From: Harmothoe impar
Taxonomy: Eukaryota; Annelida; Polychaeta; Phyllodocida; Polynoidae
Direction of reading: 5' to 3'
DNA: 64,000 nucleotides
Assembly (NCBI GenBank): GCA_947462335.1
Contig: OX381705.1
Span: 2,356,001-2,420,000 of the forward strand
Shown here one piece after another: positions 22,556 to 35,500 of the stretch; position 1 is the first letter of the stretch, and each line of letters begins with the position of its first letter. The position numbers were made by a program, and so were the translations under genes. Below the pieces are notes generated by a model. The model had not been told where the DNA came from. It saw only the letters and a program-made list of their open reading frames with translations, and did no database searches.

Positions 22556-22590
22556 TCATAAAATGTCAAATATATATTGATGTGAAAAGT

Positions 22591-23074
22591 TCAAGGACAA
22601 TTACCCTCCAGACACCTATCCCCTGCCATTTACCCCCTGGACATCTACCCCCTAGGACATCTACTCCCTGGACATTTACCAATCAGACTCACAACTTTGT
22701 AACAACTGGATTGTCTCTGACTGGGTAACGTCTTTGACCTGTTGACGTCTTTAACCGGGAGGCTAGAACAGGCAATTTCTTTATTTCTACATTCTTTTTC
22801 ATATCTCTACTATTTCAAAAAAGGTGTATGCCTATGGTTATTGCATAATATTTGGACAGTGCAGCTCTTCAAATGCATGTGATATAGAAAGTAATGCATT
22901 TGACCGGGCAGAGCGAATGGTATAACATATTGCTACAATGCACGTTAAAGGGCCTACATATAAACAAACTTTAAATAAACTTTTCCACAACATCTATTCA
23001 TGATCTGGAGGGGGTAGATGTCCCAGAGGGTAGATGTCCAGGGGGGTAGATGCCTGGTGGGTACTTGTCCTGAC
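22591..23074. mobile_element. candidate inverted-repeat element, ~480 bp
   Basis: Left end AGGACAATTACCCTCCAGAC matches the complement of the right end (AGGACAAGTACCCACCAGGC). Both then run into GGACATCTACCCCC repeats, two to four per side. The middle is unrelated AT-rich sequence. Target duplication is not clear. Confidence 0.65.
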
Positions 23075-26000
23075 AACATGTGGGTACACCTTAAAAAATG
23101 TCCCAGGAGTCCACTTTGCTGATATTTGTTGTCAATTTATCAAATGGCAGTATTCAGATATCTACAAGAAATTGTCCAGAAACATCTGAATCTAACTTCA
23201 TGCCAGCAACAAGCCTCCAGCGATTTTCTTAATTATCATAAGATTGTCTCATGGAAATTGACACTGAACCTGAAAAATAAAGTGAGAAGTTGATACTGTG
23301 TTGACTATTGTGTCAGTTATGCACTGCAGTACCATACTTCTAATGAATGGAATAGATCTGAATGAATGAATTCCAAATTGTCGTCATCGCTTGCACCAAC
23401 TGTTCACTTTCGAATAAAGGGGAGTTCTTTGAGGGATACTTTTGACAAAGCCTCATTTATTAGTTTCATTATCTAAGAATACACTCTACCATTTCAAAGG
23501 TTCATGTGATTCGCCGTTTTACTTGAATCAAACAGAAAGTTGAGAAGTTTACCCCGTCCCCATCCTCAATGCATTTGTATTAAATGTGTATATTTCATTT
23601 CGAAGGTGTTTTGAAGAAAGTCATTATCTATTTTATTGAAATCTGAGAAATCTTGGCCCATCAGTAATTTCTAGGATTCTCTGTCACTCTCTCAGGATTG
23701 GAGACACGACAGGGGCTCTTGTTAAGGTATGTTGCTTTGAGCACTTGGATGGGTATGGTATTCAGGATGTTGCTGTTTTTGAGTCTTCATCTTGATTAAA
23801 AGATCTGTCAGAAGTCTACTTTCTTGAATGAGGTAATGAATTGTTAATTAAAATGAGTAATTTTCAGTTACAGTTTGTTTGTGGACTTTATTTTTACCTT
23901 GACACGGTGTTACATTATGTGAAAAATTACTTACAACAGTTGAAGACACAGGAACAGTTTATTGTGTACATTGTTTGGTAATAGCACATACAGATCTCTA
24001 CCAATAATGAATGGTGAACTATCAACCAACAGAACAGGAGTAGACAGACAAACATGTGTCTATTTGTATGACTGTTGATAAGTTGAAAAATAAGCTAGAT
24101 ATTATACAACTCTGTGATCTGTAATATTCGCAAAGACCACTATACCTGTACCCTTTTGTTCAATGTTCTCATTTTGATCACACTTACCTACATCATGAAT
24201 ATTGAATAGTATTTACATTATTTTCTTGTGTCCTGATTTTATCACTGAGGTTCACCTTATCAATCACTGCACTTACAATGTGTATATTCATCAGTTTCAA
24301 TCGCTTTGAATTACTCTTTTTTGGCAATAATCTGTCCCCTTTTCAATATCATCAATGAAAAGGGCAATCATATTATGTCGAACTAATCTACAAACTCACA
24401 AACAGAAAATGGAAAATAATAATCTTATTATTAAAATGTATCACAACATTGTCGTCATAATTATGTATATCAAATCCATATTATTGATAAATGTTATTAA
24501 CCAAGTCAATTCAGTAGCTGAACCACTCATCCATACCTACCTAATTTACAGAAAAATGGAACAACTTTCAACAAATATGGACAATCTAATCAACAAAGAA
24601 GGGGTCCGATAATTATATAAGTATATATAACTCAGCCTCCAATAAAGAATAAAGAAAACACATTATTACTGTTTGTTTCAGCAATAAACCATATTTCTCA
24701 ACAAGTTGTCTAGTAATCACGTTCTTGTTTTTAGTCTGTTTTCCTAAATTCATTCCTCAATACATTATTGGGCTCATTTCCCAAAACATCAACATATTGG
24801 GCCAGTACATCACCAGATTATGGATACTTGACACAACTCTATCAACCAAGGATGATATGGTATCAGGAATAGTCAGAGTAGTAAGTAGTAAATGATGTAT
24901 GTTTCAATCAGTAGCAGCGTGAGTATTGATTGTCAGCTGGAGAAATCCAACATTACCACACCATGGCACTGTTAAAGCCATGTGACATGGATTGGCTTTG
25001 AAAATAAAACCTGACATGTTTTTATAGGCTGGATTATTTCTATGTAGAGTACATTAGGAGCAGTGTTAAACCAGGAATGGCCTTTCACACTAGTCTGCCT
25101 CTCAGTATCAGGTTCACAGTTATAACTTCAGTTTAATGCAGTTCTGTATATTCGCCATCACTATATACATTTGACATCACTCATAAACAAAGTATATCAA
25201 TAGAACTTCCGTGACCAATTTTAACATTCTTACCAATTTCATTATTGTAGATGTAACCTATAAATGTGAATTATGACAATGGTACAAGTACTCAAATAAG
25301 GACAACATACTCTGCAGCCAGGCAGCTTTGGGGCTCAGAGGTGACCGATTCCGGTAACCGGCGTATGCTGCAGCCAGACAACCTGGGGTCGGGGATGTGA
25401 GCGTTTCCAACTGCAAAACCCTAACCGTGAATGCAGTTGGTACAAATGTCAATGTAGCTGGGAAGTCTGGCAGAACTGTGAATGCAAGGCAGCTAAGCTC
25501 ATCAAAGGTAGACTTCAGTAGACAGTGTGGTGGTCTGTGGGTATCTCATTAGGGGCATTTATCGTACTGTATGGTCATACAGTATGTAGGTCACACAACC
25601 AAACAGGAAGATGGAGGGATAGCCCAACATGGCTCAACATGATACAACAACATAATAACAGCAGTATGGTACATGTGTATGGAACCTCCACTTAACAGGC
25701 CATAATGCCTGTTATCCCGATCACTTTGATATATATACACAATAGTCAAAAGCTGCACTGGCCATCTATAACAGCAGCACTCTGTCTGTTTTCTTAGGAA
25801 CCTCTAATATTACAAGAGCTTTACTCAAATCTCAAATAATCATGAAAAAGTATTCCGAATACTCCTGGAACAATTCAAATTGGCTGCAATACAGGCTGAT
25901 GACTTCTTGTAAAGATTGCATTATTCAAATGGCCCATAGTGGCCCACAGTGTCCATTGATAATTAAGTCCAAAGTCTCTATGAATAGTCATTACAAGCTC

Positions 26001-27837
26001 GCCATCATACCCTATGATTCCAGTACTTATTTGTAATGGTTTCACCATTTCAGCCATCTAGGCCACTTTGCAGTCTGATTATCTATAGCGATTTAAGTAG
26101 GGCACATCTCTCTTTAAACCCCTGCTTTTCCACTGACATGCTTCCAGTGCCTAACCCTACACACTCCTGTGTGCATGGTAGTAGTAGTGCGAATGTCACA
26201 GTTAATTTCTCATTTGGGTATAAAATAAAACATTTCTGTGGATCCCAAACACTAAAAGCATTGGCGCTAGCTGCCTGCGAGGCTGGCAGACTGGCCCTTT
26301 TAATGGTGTAACAGCTCGTATTCCATGTGAGCTGCTCCCTATACCAGCTCACTATGAGTCATTACTCTAAAGTCTCTTGTTATAAACAAAAGGCTCAATA
26401 CACAAAGTCAACCATTCCACAATCATGCAATAATCCTCAGGTACCTCTTGTAGTTGTAATTCTACTCATACTAAAAGTGACTGACCTTAACCCCAATGTG
26501 TAAGTGGCTACATGTAGTAACACTCACCTACAAGGGGCCCTGTCAGGTGCCATGCAGTATGCCAGCCCTGTTCTATATGTCAACTCACTCCCTGCCATCT
26601 CATAGAAAACACACAGTTTGTGAGTCAATGAGAAACAACCTTATCCTTAGCATCATACAAAGATGCACAGATTGTGGTCATAATAAAGTCTCATCAAGAG
26701 GAAATCTGTTTCGACATGTCTGTGTATATAGCTATATACATTGAACTAGAAGGATGATGATACAGGTGTGTAATGGTGGTATGTACACTATTGCTATATG
26801 GTGAGGGATAACAGCATGGATGCAGTGTATTATATGATGTACAGTTACTCCATGGTAAGAATGGTGGCTTCAGTGGGGTGCAAACTTAGTATAATCAGTG
26901 CAACAGATATCACAAAGAGTATATCCCTTTAAGGACAGCATAATGCATCAAGTGCTCATTGGCTGTTATGATGCATAAGAAGCGCAGCACCATAATGCAA
27001 CTCACCAGTTATGCATTGGTGCATCATGCCAACCATGCAGAAATGTATCAACATCATGAAGTTGACTTAATGCATAAATGTAGTTCTGGCGATGCACTCG
27101 CCAATGGTGTGTCGATGGATTAAAGGGCAGAGTGCTTTATGCTGGCCCTTAAAGGCTATTAAAGAAACCCGTTTACATTATAATACAGAATACTGGCAAT
27201 TTACACTGGACTCGTATATGAGTAATTTCAACTACAGTGATAATCATATAAAGATAAAGCTGGTCTATACTCAATAATAATCACACTACGTCCCGCGTCA
27301 CTAGATATCTGCAAAATCATGGCTTATCAGAACATCTGTAAATGATAGTAAATACAGATTTAAATTCTCACACCACCATAATCAACTATAATCACTGAAA
27401 TTTAGTAAACACTCTTTGCTATTATCTGGCGCTTGATATTTGATTAACGTTAGTCATTGCTACTTAGTGCACAGCTTGTTAAGGTTTTAGTAGTAATTGT
27501 TAGCCAATGAGAAAAGTCCTACTGAATTCACACAAAAATACAGCGGAAAGCGGAGGGGGTTAAGCTATCTGATTGTATATAGGGCCCTCCAGGCTGAAGG
27601 CTTACCAGACTGGTCTGTGGATGGGATGGGTCTCTAGGCTGTGTCGTACAGTCCATTTAATGGTCACACAATATTTTGATCAAAACTATAACAAAGCATT
27701 CCGGAAGAAACTAATTGCTCATATTGATTTTGTTACTATTTGTTCCTTCTAGCCCCTCAATTTTTGTGTGGGCGACTATATCCTACCATTAATGTAAAAC
27801 AGCTTATAAATAGGATGTGGTGGCAAGGGCCTCTAGC
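23075..27837. other. gene-free stretch
   Basis: About 4.8 kb of AT-rich sequence without a supported gene. Short frames at 24355-24612 and 26036-26352 have no recognisable domain. I see no strong repeat. Confidence 0.5.
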
Positions 27838-27964
27838 ACCGTGCCATGCCTGCACCACCACCCCTTCCACCAGGAGCATAGGGTGCAACCCTCCGCTACT
27901 GCTGGCTGAGGTAGTGTGGAGCGTAGCAGGCCTAGTTCAGGACCTTATCCCTCTGAGCCCCAAC

Positions 27965-28055
27965 AAGACCCCCAGATCCCACTCACATGCCACTTCCGGG
28001 TGGGCTTAGGCCTGGAGAGCCCCAATTACTGATAGCGCTACGACTAAGGCGGATG
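27965..28055 (+). repeat. diverged third copy of the 967-bp duplication tail
   Basis: CACTCACATGCCACTTCCGG, GGCCTGGAGAGCCCCAATTA and GATAGCGCTACGACTAAGGC match the junction of satellite and tail at about 19731-19800, with more differences than the other two copies. Confidence 0.75.
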
Positions 28056-28409
28056 GTATACGCATGTATTGTGGAGATCGGGGGAGGAGGAGGAGTATCC
28101 GGGAGCAGATGGAGCAGCCTGAGAGCCGCTCGGTGTTGTCTGTAGCCTGGAGATTGACCCCTTACTACTGCTGCAGCAGGAGAGGGAGGTATCAGAGCTG
28201 CATTCCTGGATCCAAACCAGGAAACACAGGTTATCAATTCTGACACTCATACCTCTTTATGTGGACAATATCTAACTGTTAGAACACAGATACCATGTAT
28301 ATACACTCACAATGTGTACCCCTGTCAGCAGTAGTACAGCAGTCATCTCCAAGCCGGGGTCACTTCCTGACAAATCCCAATTTTCGCAACGCCTCAAAGA
28401 CTGAGTTTG

Positions 28410-28607
28410 CCTTTATAGGGCACCTAGGGGTTATGCCATAGGCCGATCCATGTCTAAGGGGTAGAAGTTCAATCAGGAGGCCTATAGACTAAACCCCCGA
28501 ATGGTAACCCCCTCTTCTGGGTATATGCAGAACGTAAGGTACTTCCCTCTGCCACTTGACTAAATATGGTGGCGTGTCGGTAACACCTAGGTGCCCTATA
28601 GACGCCA
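28410..28607. repeat. short inverted repeat
   Basis: CTTTATAGGGCACCTAGG at about 28411 pairs with CCTAGGTGCCCTATAGACG at about 28588. Possibly a small MITE, but the boundaries are unclear. Confidence 0.35.
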
Positions 28608-28719
28608 AAGCTTGTTTGCCCAGTGTAACTAAAACCTAGACTGTACTACTTAAACGTAACACAGTGAATGGGATAGGGAGCCTGAAGAAGCGGACCCCGA
28701 CGAGGATGATCATGTTTGT

Positions 28720-30575
28720 TATTTTTGGTAAGTTTTCACCATTGGGAGGTGGCCCTGGACAAGGATAATCATATATGGGTGTGTTACTATTGGGAGGTGG
28801 CCCCTGACAAGGATGACCATATTTTGGTGTTTTACTATTAGGAGGTGGCCGCCAGATGATGACCATATATGGGTGTTAACTATTGGGAGGTGGCCGTCAG
28901 ATGACCATATATGGGTGTGTACCTATCTGGAGGTGGCCGCCATATGATGACCATATATGGGTGTGTTACTATTGGGAGGTGGCCGCTGGATGACCATATA
29001 TGGGTGTGTTACTATTGGGAGGTGGCCTTCAGATGACCATATATGGGTGTGTTACTATTGGGAGGTGGCCGGATGATGACCATATATGGGTGTGTTACTA
29101 TTGGGAGGTGGCCGCTGGATGACCATATATGGGTGTGTTACTAGTGGGAGGTGGCCGCTGGATGACCATATATGGGTGTGTTACTAGTGGGAGGTGCCCC
29201 TGAAAGGGATGACCATATATGGGTGCATTACTATTGGGAGGTGGCCGTCAGATGACCATATATGGGTGTGTTACTATTGGGAGGTGGCCGTCAGATGACC
29301 ATATATGGGTGTGTTACTATTGGGAGGTGGCCGTCAGATGACCATATATAGGTGTGTTACTATTAGGAGGTGGCCGTCAGATGACCATATATGGGTGTGT
29401 TACTATTGGGAGGTGGCCGTCAGATGACCATATATGGGTGTGTTACTATTAGGAGGTGGCCAGCGGATGACCATATATGGGTGTGTTACCATTGGGAGGT
29501 GGCCGCTGGATGACCATATATGGGTGTGTTACTATTGGGAGGTGGCCCCTGACAAGGATGACCATATATGGGTGTTTTTCTATTTGGAGGTGGCCCTTGA
29601 CAAGAGTGACCATATATGGGTGTGTTACTATTGGGAGGTGGCCACCGGATGAACATATATATATGGGTGTGTTACTATTGGGAAGTGGCCGTCAGATGAC
29701 CATATATGGGTGTGTTACTATTGGGAGGTGGCCATATGATGACCATATATGGGTGTGTTACTATTGGGAGGTGGCCGCTGGATGACCATATATGGGTGTG
29801 TTACTATTGGGAGGTGGCCCTTGACAAGATGACCATATATGGGTGTGTTACTACTGGGAGGTGGCCCTTGACAAGGATGACCATATATTGGTGTGTTACT
29901 ATTGGTAGGAGGCCACCGGATGGCCATATATGGGTGTTTTTCTATTGGGAGGTGGACCTTGACAAGAGTGACCATATATGGGTGTTACTATTAGGAGGTG
30001 GCCACCGGATGACCATATATGGGTGTGTTACTATTGGGAGGTGGCCATATGATGACCATATATGGGTGTGTTACTATTGGGAGGTGGCCGCTGGATGACC
30101 ATATATGGGTGTGTTACTATTGGGAGGTGGCCCTTGACAAGATGACCATATATGGGTGTGTTACTACTGGGAGGTGGCCCTTGACAAGGATGACCATATA
30201 TTGGTGTGTTACTATTGGTAGGAGGCCACCGGATGGCCATATATGGGTGTTTTTCTATTGGGAGGTGGACCTTGACAAGAGTGACCATATATGGGTGTTA
30301 CTATTAGGAGGTGGCCACCGGATGACCATATATGGGTGTGTTACTATTGGGAGGTGGCCATATGATGACCATATATGGGTGTGTTACTATTGGGAGGTGG
30401 CCGCTGGATGACCATATATGGGTGTGTTACTATTGAGAGGTGGCCGCTGGATGACCATATATGGGTGTGTTACTATTGGGAGGTGGCCGTCAGATGACCA
30501 TATATGGGTGTTACTATTGGGAGGTGGCCGCTGGATGACCATATATGGGTGTGTTACTATTGGGAGGTGGCCGCG
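28720..30575. repeat. ~43-bp minisatellite with a CArG-type site per unit
   Basis: About 43 units of the form GATGACCATATATGGGTG, then TGTTACTATTGGGAGGTGGCC plus a short variable end. My count gives about 35 perfect CCATATATGG sites, a sequence fitting CC(A/T)6GG. A 313-bp block (29706-30018) repeats exactly at 30019, with identity continuing to 30411. The array edge supplies the last sense codons and stop of the receptor gene on the minus strand. Open frames along the array are repeat translations. Confidence 0.92.
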
Positions 30576-31140
30576 TACTCCTCCTGCTGTTGCAGGTGGA
30601 TGGCGAGATTGGGGTAGATATACAAAATGGTCGCTGTCAAGGTAATGATGGCTATTAGGAAGATGATGAGCAGAAACCTGTCGATCACCTTGGCGACCAT
30701 CTTCCACTCCTCCTTAATCTGCTCCCGTCTAATGTTTCGTTTCATTTTTGTGGTGATGTCCCGGAGGTGCTGCAAGATCTCCTCAAACAAGGGCTTCTTC
30801 TTCTTTGGCGCCATGACCGATTCAAGGTCATCATATAAGCCCCTCATCACGGCTGTGATCCCCGCGATGTTGTTGGCCTCCAGGATGTCATCATCGATGA
30901 CCTCGTCGTCGGTCGTCACGTGGTTGGGGTGGAGCCGACCATGCGCGATCTGGAAGAGGCTGGAGGACTCGCTACCGTAGGGAGTCTTCATGCACAGCAC
31001 CCGGGCCATGAACCCGAACACGAGTCTCCGCAGCCAGCGTGGGGGCAGCGAGGAGGGCTCGTGGTGGTGCAGGTCCAACACAATGACGGAGATAACGATG
31101 GAAAAGGCCGTCATCACCATCACCATGGTTAGGTAGATAC
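30557..31140 (-). CDS. receptor last exon: M3, intracellular loop, M4, stop
   Basis: Acceptor TTGTTTCCTTACAG ends at 31141. The exon starts with GT, completing the Gly codon split with the previous exon (VPLIG|IYLTM). It encodes M3, a loop of about 130 residues with an acidic stretch (TTDDEVIDDD) and a Lys run (PKKKKP), an amphipathic helix before M4, M4, and a tail of 17 residues. The tail ends ATSQ and TAG, whose bases GCCACCTCCCAATAG are the minisatellite unit read on the minus strand. No AATAAA was seen in the repeat downstream, so the 3' end is undefined. Confidence 0.93.
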
Positions 31141-32443
31141 CTGTAAGGAAACAAGATGGCCGCCGTCAATGTGAGCACGAGTCCCGTTATTACGGTGCTC
31201 ACATCGACACTCACTGCATGACTGCTTGCATTTAAGTTAATTTAAGATGCTTAGAGGATGATTTTAATACATTTATTTCAGAAGATACCACTTAAGGCTA
31301 CTCAAATGCTTCTAAGACCTCTCCAGAACATCTAAAAGTTTTGGCCTCTTAAGCAGGTGCTTTAAAGCTTCTTAAATTTGTTCAAATGCAAACCTTCATA
31401 CAGTAACTACCACTACTTGGGTTTCGTTCAGATCTGATGGGGAAGATAACAGGTCAATAAACTAATAACTATAACTTACTCAAATGAAGCATGCATAAAT
31501 TTAGACATGCATTGGAAACAGTATTGGTGTATTGTGAGATAGTGTAGAAATAATCAGAAATCCATTCCATGTGCTGATGTGAATCTTTGAGGTGCTGTTC
31601 TATGCTGATGTCCTTGGTGACGGTGCAAAAATGAAAGGAAACATTGGTTTTGGAGCAGATTAAAGAGGTGCAGTGCGCAGCGCCCAGGCAAGCAGAACGT
31701 AATGAAATAATAACATACAAAGCTGTTTGGCCAAGCAACTAATGAACATCTCTTTGCAGTGCAGTAAGGTCCTGGCTGCTGTATGTGTATAAGTGTGTGG
31801 CAGAGGCTGTCCTGTATGGACATGTCTATCTGTGCGACCACAGTCACATGGCTTTATGTCATGGTTGTACACATGGTGATTGATGCAGATAGAGCTTGCA
31901 GGTGTCTCGTCTCAGGTGTCTTGTAACGCGAGCAGCTCCTCTTGAGTTGCTCTTTTGCATGAAGCCAACAGTCGTAAATTCTGCACCAGATGCTCTTTCC
32001 CGGCAATCATTCCCCATGAACAAGGAGATGACATCCAGTTCTAAAGCGATAAAGCGATCAGCCAAGGCAGTGACATGTGATGTGAATTGTGTGCATGTGT
32101 TGGACTGGCCAGACAATGAGAGGCGGAAAAAGGGAAAACTAAGTGGGCGGTGATGTGACTCATGGCGTCCCTATCGGCCATGAAAGGGAGTCGATCCATC
32201 ACATGACTGCAATACAGAAGCGACAAACAGCTTCTAGGAGCAGCTGTAATTCATATAACTTGGTGCCCAAAGGGAGGAGAGTGGGTTGTACTAGTCTCAC
32301 TAATATTGTAGGGCAGAGGAATAATAGATGGGATATAATACAACTTAAGAGACAGACCACTTAAAAACAACACTATAGACACACAGGGAATTTCTACTTA
32401 ACATTTGTTAATGGATCGAATGATATGCAAACTGTATTGTTTT

Positions 32444-32516
<73 letters not shown>

Positions 32517-35500
32517 TGCTGAAAAAAACTAATCAATTGAAATTGTGATCTTTTAATTATTATGCTTCAAAACTGTACGAGTAAATTATTACTAACAAAA
32601 TATTAGCTACATTTATTATTCATTGCAGGAGTTTCAATATCAATCAGTAAATGTCTGCACAAAAGAGCCATCTATAATGGTTGGTGAATGCAAAAAACAC
32701 ATTTCAATATCAGGATATCAGATCTGTCTATTAGGTTTGTCTATATTTATCTGAGCAGTTTATATTGGCAATGTTGGTTTGGAAGACCACATAGCGATAG
32801 ATTTCAGGCAGTACATAAATTTGCTTTTTTTTAATCTGATAATTTCAAACTTCTAATGACATAAGAGTCCTTAGACTTAAGTAAGTAAATTGCAGGCCAA
32901 TCGTAACCACCTAAATCAATGACCACTTACTAATTAACATCTCAAGTGCCAAAACAAATATAAGTGTTTTGTATCTAAGTTATAGGAAAATTCTGTAGAG
33001 TTTAAATGCTTATTTTTAGTTAATAAGCATAAGGTAATCAGAATGGTCCCTAATACATAGCTCAGTAGTATGATAAGCATAAACTTAAGGGGTCGCAATA
33101 GGGTGGTTCAAATTAACATATATGCATGCATTATTTGACACAGATATGTTGAGACTATACATATTATACACCAAATTGATCATATTTAATTTTTGTATCA
33201 AATTGGTTCCGTTATGGAAGGTTTAAGAAGCCCTGGAGTGCAAATGGAACAAAAACGTTCTTTTTTCTTAGAACAGCAGTATGGGATGTAAAAAGAACAC
33301 TTTCATCAGCTCTGGTTATTGGGGAGTTATCTAGGTGTTATTCCCTAGGACCCTTTTCTTTCTTTTAGCTATATCTCAATTATTAAGGTCTACAGAGCTG
33401 TTCAAAGTAGCATAGTCACTTGAAAATTGTTGGAAATTGTTGAAAACAGGCGAAAATAGGGGAAAATAGGGGATTTTGGTCATTTTTCATGAAAAATCAT
33501 CAATTTTTAAGTGACTATGCTACTTTAAACAGCTCTGTAGAGCTTAATAATTGAGATATGGCTAAAAGAAAGAAAAGGGTCCCAGGGAATGACACCTAGA
33601 TTAATCTCCAATTATAAAAAGTTATGATAGTGTTCTTTTTCCATTCCATAATGCTGTTTTAAGAAAAAAGAACGTTTTTGTTCCATTTGCACTTCATGGC
33701 TTCTAAAACCTTCCAAAATGGAACTAATCTGATAGAAATATTAAATACGATCAATTTGGTGTACAATATGTATAGTCTCAACATATCTGTGTCAAATAAT
33801 GCATGCCTATGTGTTAATTTGAACCACCCTATTGCGACCCCTTAAGTGTGGTCTTCATTTCCCAAAACACCTTCTACTTCATCACTGCATAAACGTTGAT
33901 ATTTAAGCAAACTTTTTATTGCTTAAAGTTTTATATTTGAACCAAGTAAACTGCTCTTAAAGCTGTGTAAGTATCATTATGACCTTTCCCCAACATCTAC
34001 TGTTGTGGCCTGATTAAGCGCCCCTGCGCTATTAAATTTTAACTTACAGGGATCTGCCCTTATATTTGAGTATCTTTGAGAGATTTTTTCGTTTCAGAGG
34101 GGTCCTAGACCTGCACTAAAACAGGACCTGAACTTATTTGAGACCCTTGCGCTTAAACAGGCCATTACGGTACATGGCATTTACTGACCTTTTACCTAAG
34201 CTTATAGAGTTACTTCATGCAATATAAGATTGCTTAAATATCCCCCTTCATGCAGCGCACACAATACTCCACTTACCTATGAGAGGGACGTAATCTGATG
34301 TTTTTGGCACGTTCTCGGCGATAAGGAGGAGGAAGACAGAGAAGGACAGGAGCACGGTGATGCCCAATGAGACCTTCTCTCCAGAGTCTGGGGGCAGGTA
34401 GAACACCAGCAGGGCAAGGATCGACATGAGGAGGCAGGGCGCCACCACGTTAATCATGTAGAACCGGGGTTTGCGCTTTAGGTACAGGATGAACTTGACC
34501 GTCGGGAAGGGAATCCCGGGGTCGGACGCGAAGATCTGGTCTGTTTTCATGGATTCAGTCCGTATGATGTCCCATTCACCGTGCTTCTTATAGACATCCA
34601 GCCCGATGGCACTGCTACTGTTTATAAGGTTTACGTAGCGGCCGTCGTAGGTCCAGTCTACAAAGTCCATCTCACATGTCTGGCTATCAAACGGGTACAG
34701 GGTGATGTCCAGTTGACACGAGGTGACAAACTTGCCACCGGGGACCCATTGTATCCAGCCGTCACTGTCGACGCCTGCTCGGAACTTCTTGTCCGCTTGG
34801 TCATCGTATATAGCCTCCGCACTGGTCGTTTGAGGATGGGGTAAAAAGAAAGAACAGAGGGTTAATTAATCACACTGAAATGTATACTGTGGTCATACTT
34901 TATTTCCCCATGAAGATACTTTTTGCGGAGTTCATGATAATTAAAGATCCTTGTCACTGATGCCATATATATACTACCGAAATGAGTGATTTTCAATTTT
35001 CAATGAAAATGTACACCTCCATAGCTTGTTTCAGAGCAATCATTGTTATATCAAGACAACTCCAAGCAAGACTTCACCTAACGACACAAACTAAAAACAG
35101 GATCTGCAACAAAGGATACATTATCAGCCCTGATGTATACTGTCTGTATGTGTTAATAGGGGAGATCTTAGAAAGCAGATCTATATGAAAGGAGAGACTC
35201 TGATCATGTTTAGCTATAAGCAAGCGAGGGTTTTAGGCATCTAGAGGGCAGAGCAACATGCTGTGAGAAGGGCCCATAAAGCGATGACTGAGATGTGAAG
35301 GCGGCTCCAATGTCAACGAAGCCACTTACATCCAGACATCCAGACATGACGAGATGCATCAAATAGGTCTGAGCTCTTTAGCGACAACACAGAAACAAAC
35401 AGCCATATCAAGTTTAAAAAAACACGACAAAACGAAAAGGTTAAAAGCATGAAAGGTTTAAAAGAGTGTTTATGTAACATATCACAACAAAGAAGCCTAT

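Larger units (their letters stand above)
31141..34276 (-). other. receptor intron (M2-M3 junction)
   Basis: Splits the Gly codon between VPLI and IYLTM. Contains dispersed repeat C (31891-32178), a TA microsatellite and the 753-bp fold-back element. No other gene seen. Confidence 0.85.

Noticed and set aside
24355..24612. 85-codon Asn/Ile-rich plus-strand frame
   Set aside because: AT-rich composition, no domain, no splice or promoter context.
16550..26400. Possible repeat pair sharing CATGTGAGCTGCTC (16620 and 26320)
   Set aside because: Similarity fades beyond about 60 bp with many gaps; not enough to call by eye.
29434..30645. Overlapping frames of 70-130 codons on both strands of the minisatellite
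   Set aside because: They are repeat translations (MTIYGC, VCYYWEV patterns) and exist only because the unit lacks stops in some frames.
21312..32178. Shared open frame of dispersed repeat C ending KKGKLSGR
   Set aside because: Most differences between the two copies change the amino acid, including first- and second-position changes; no sign of purifying selection.
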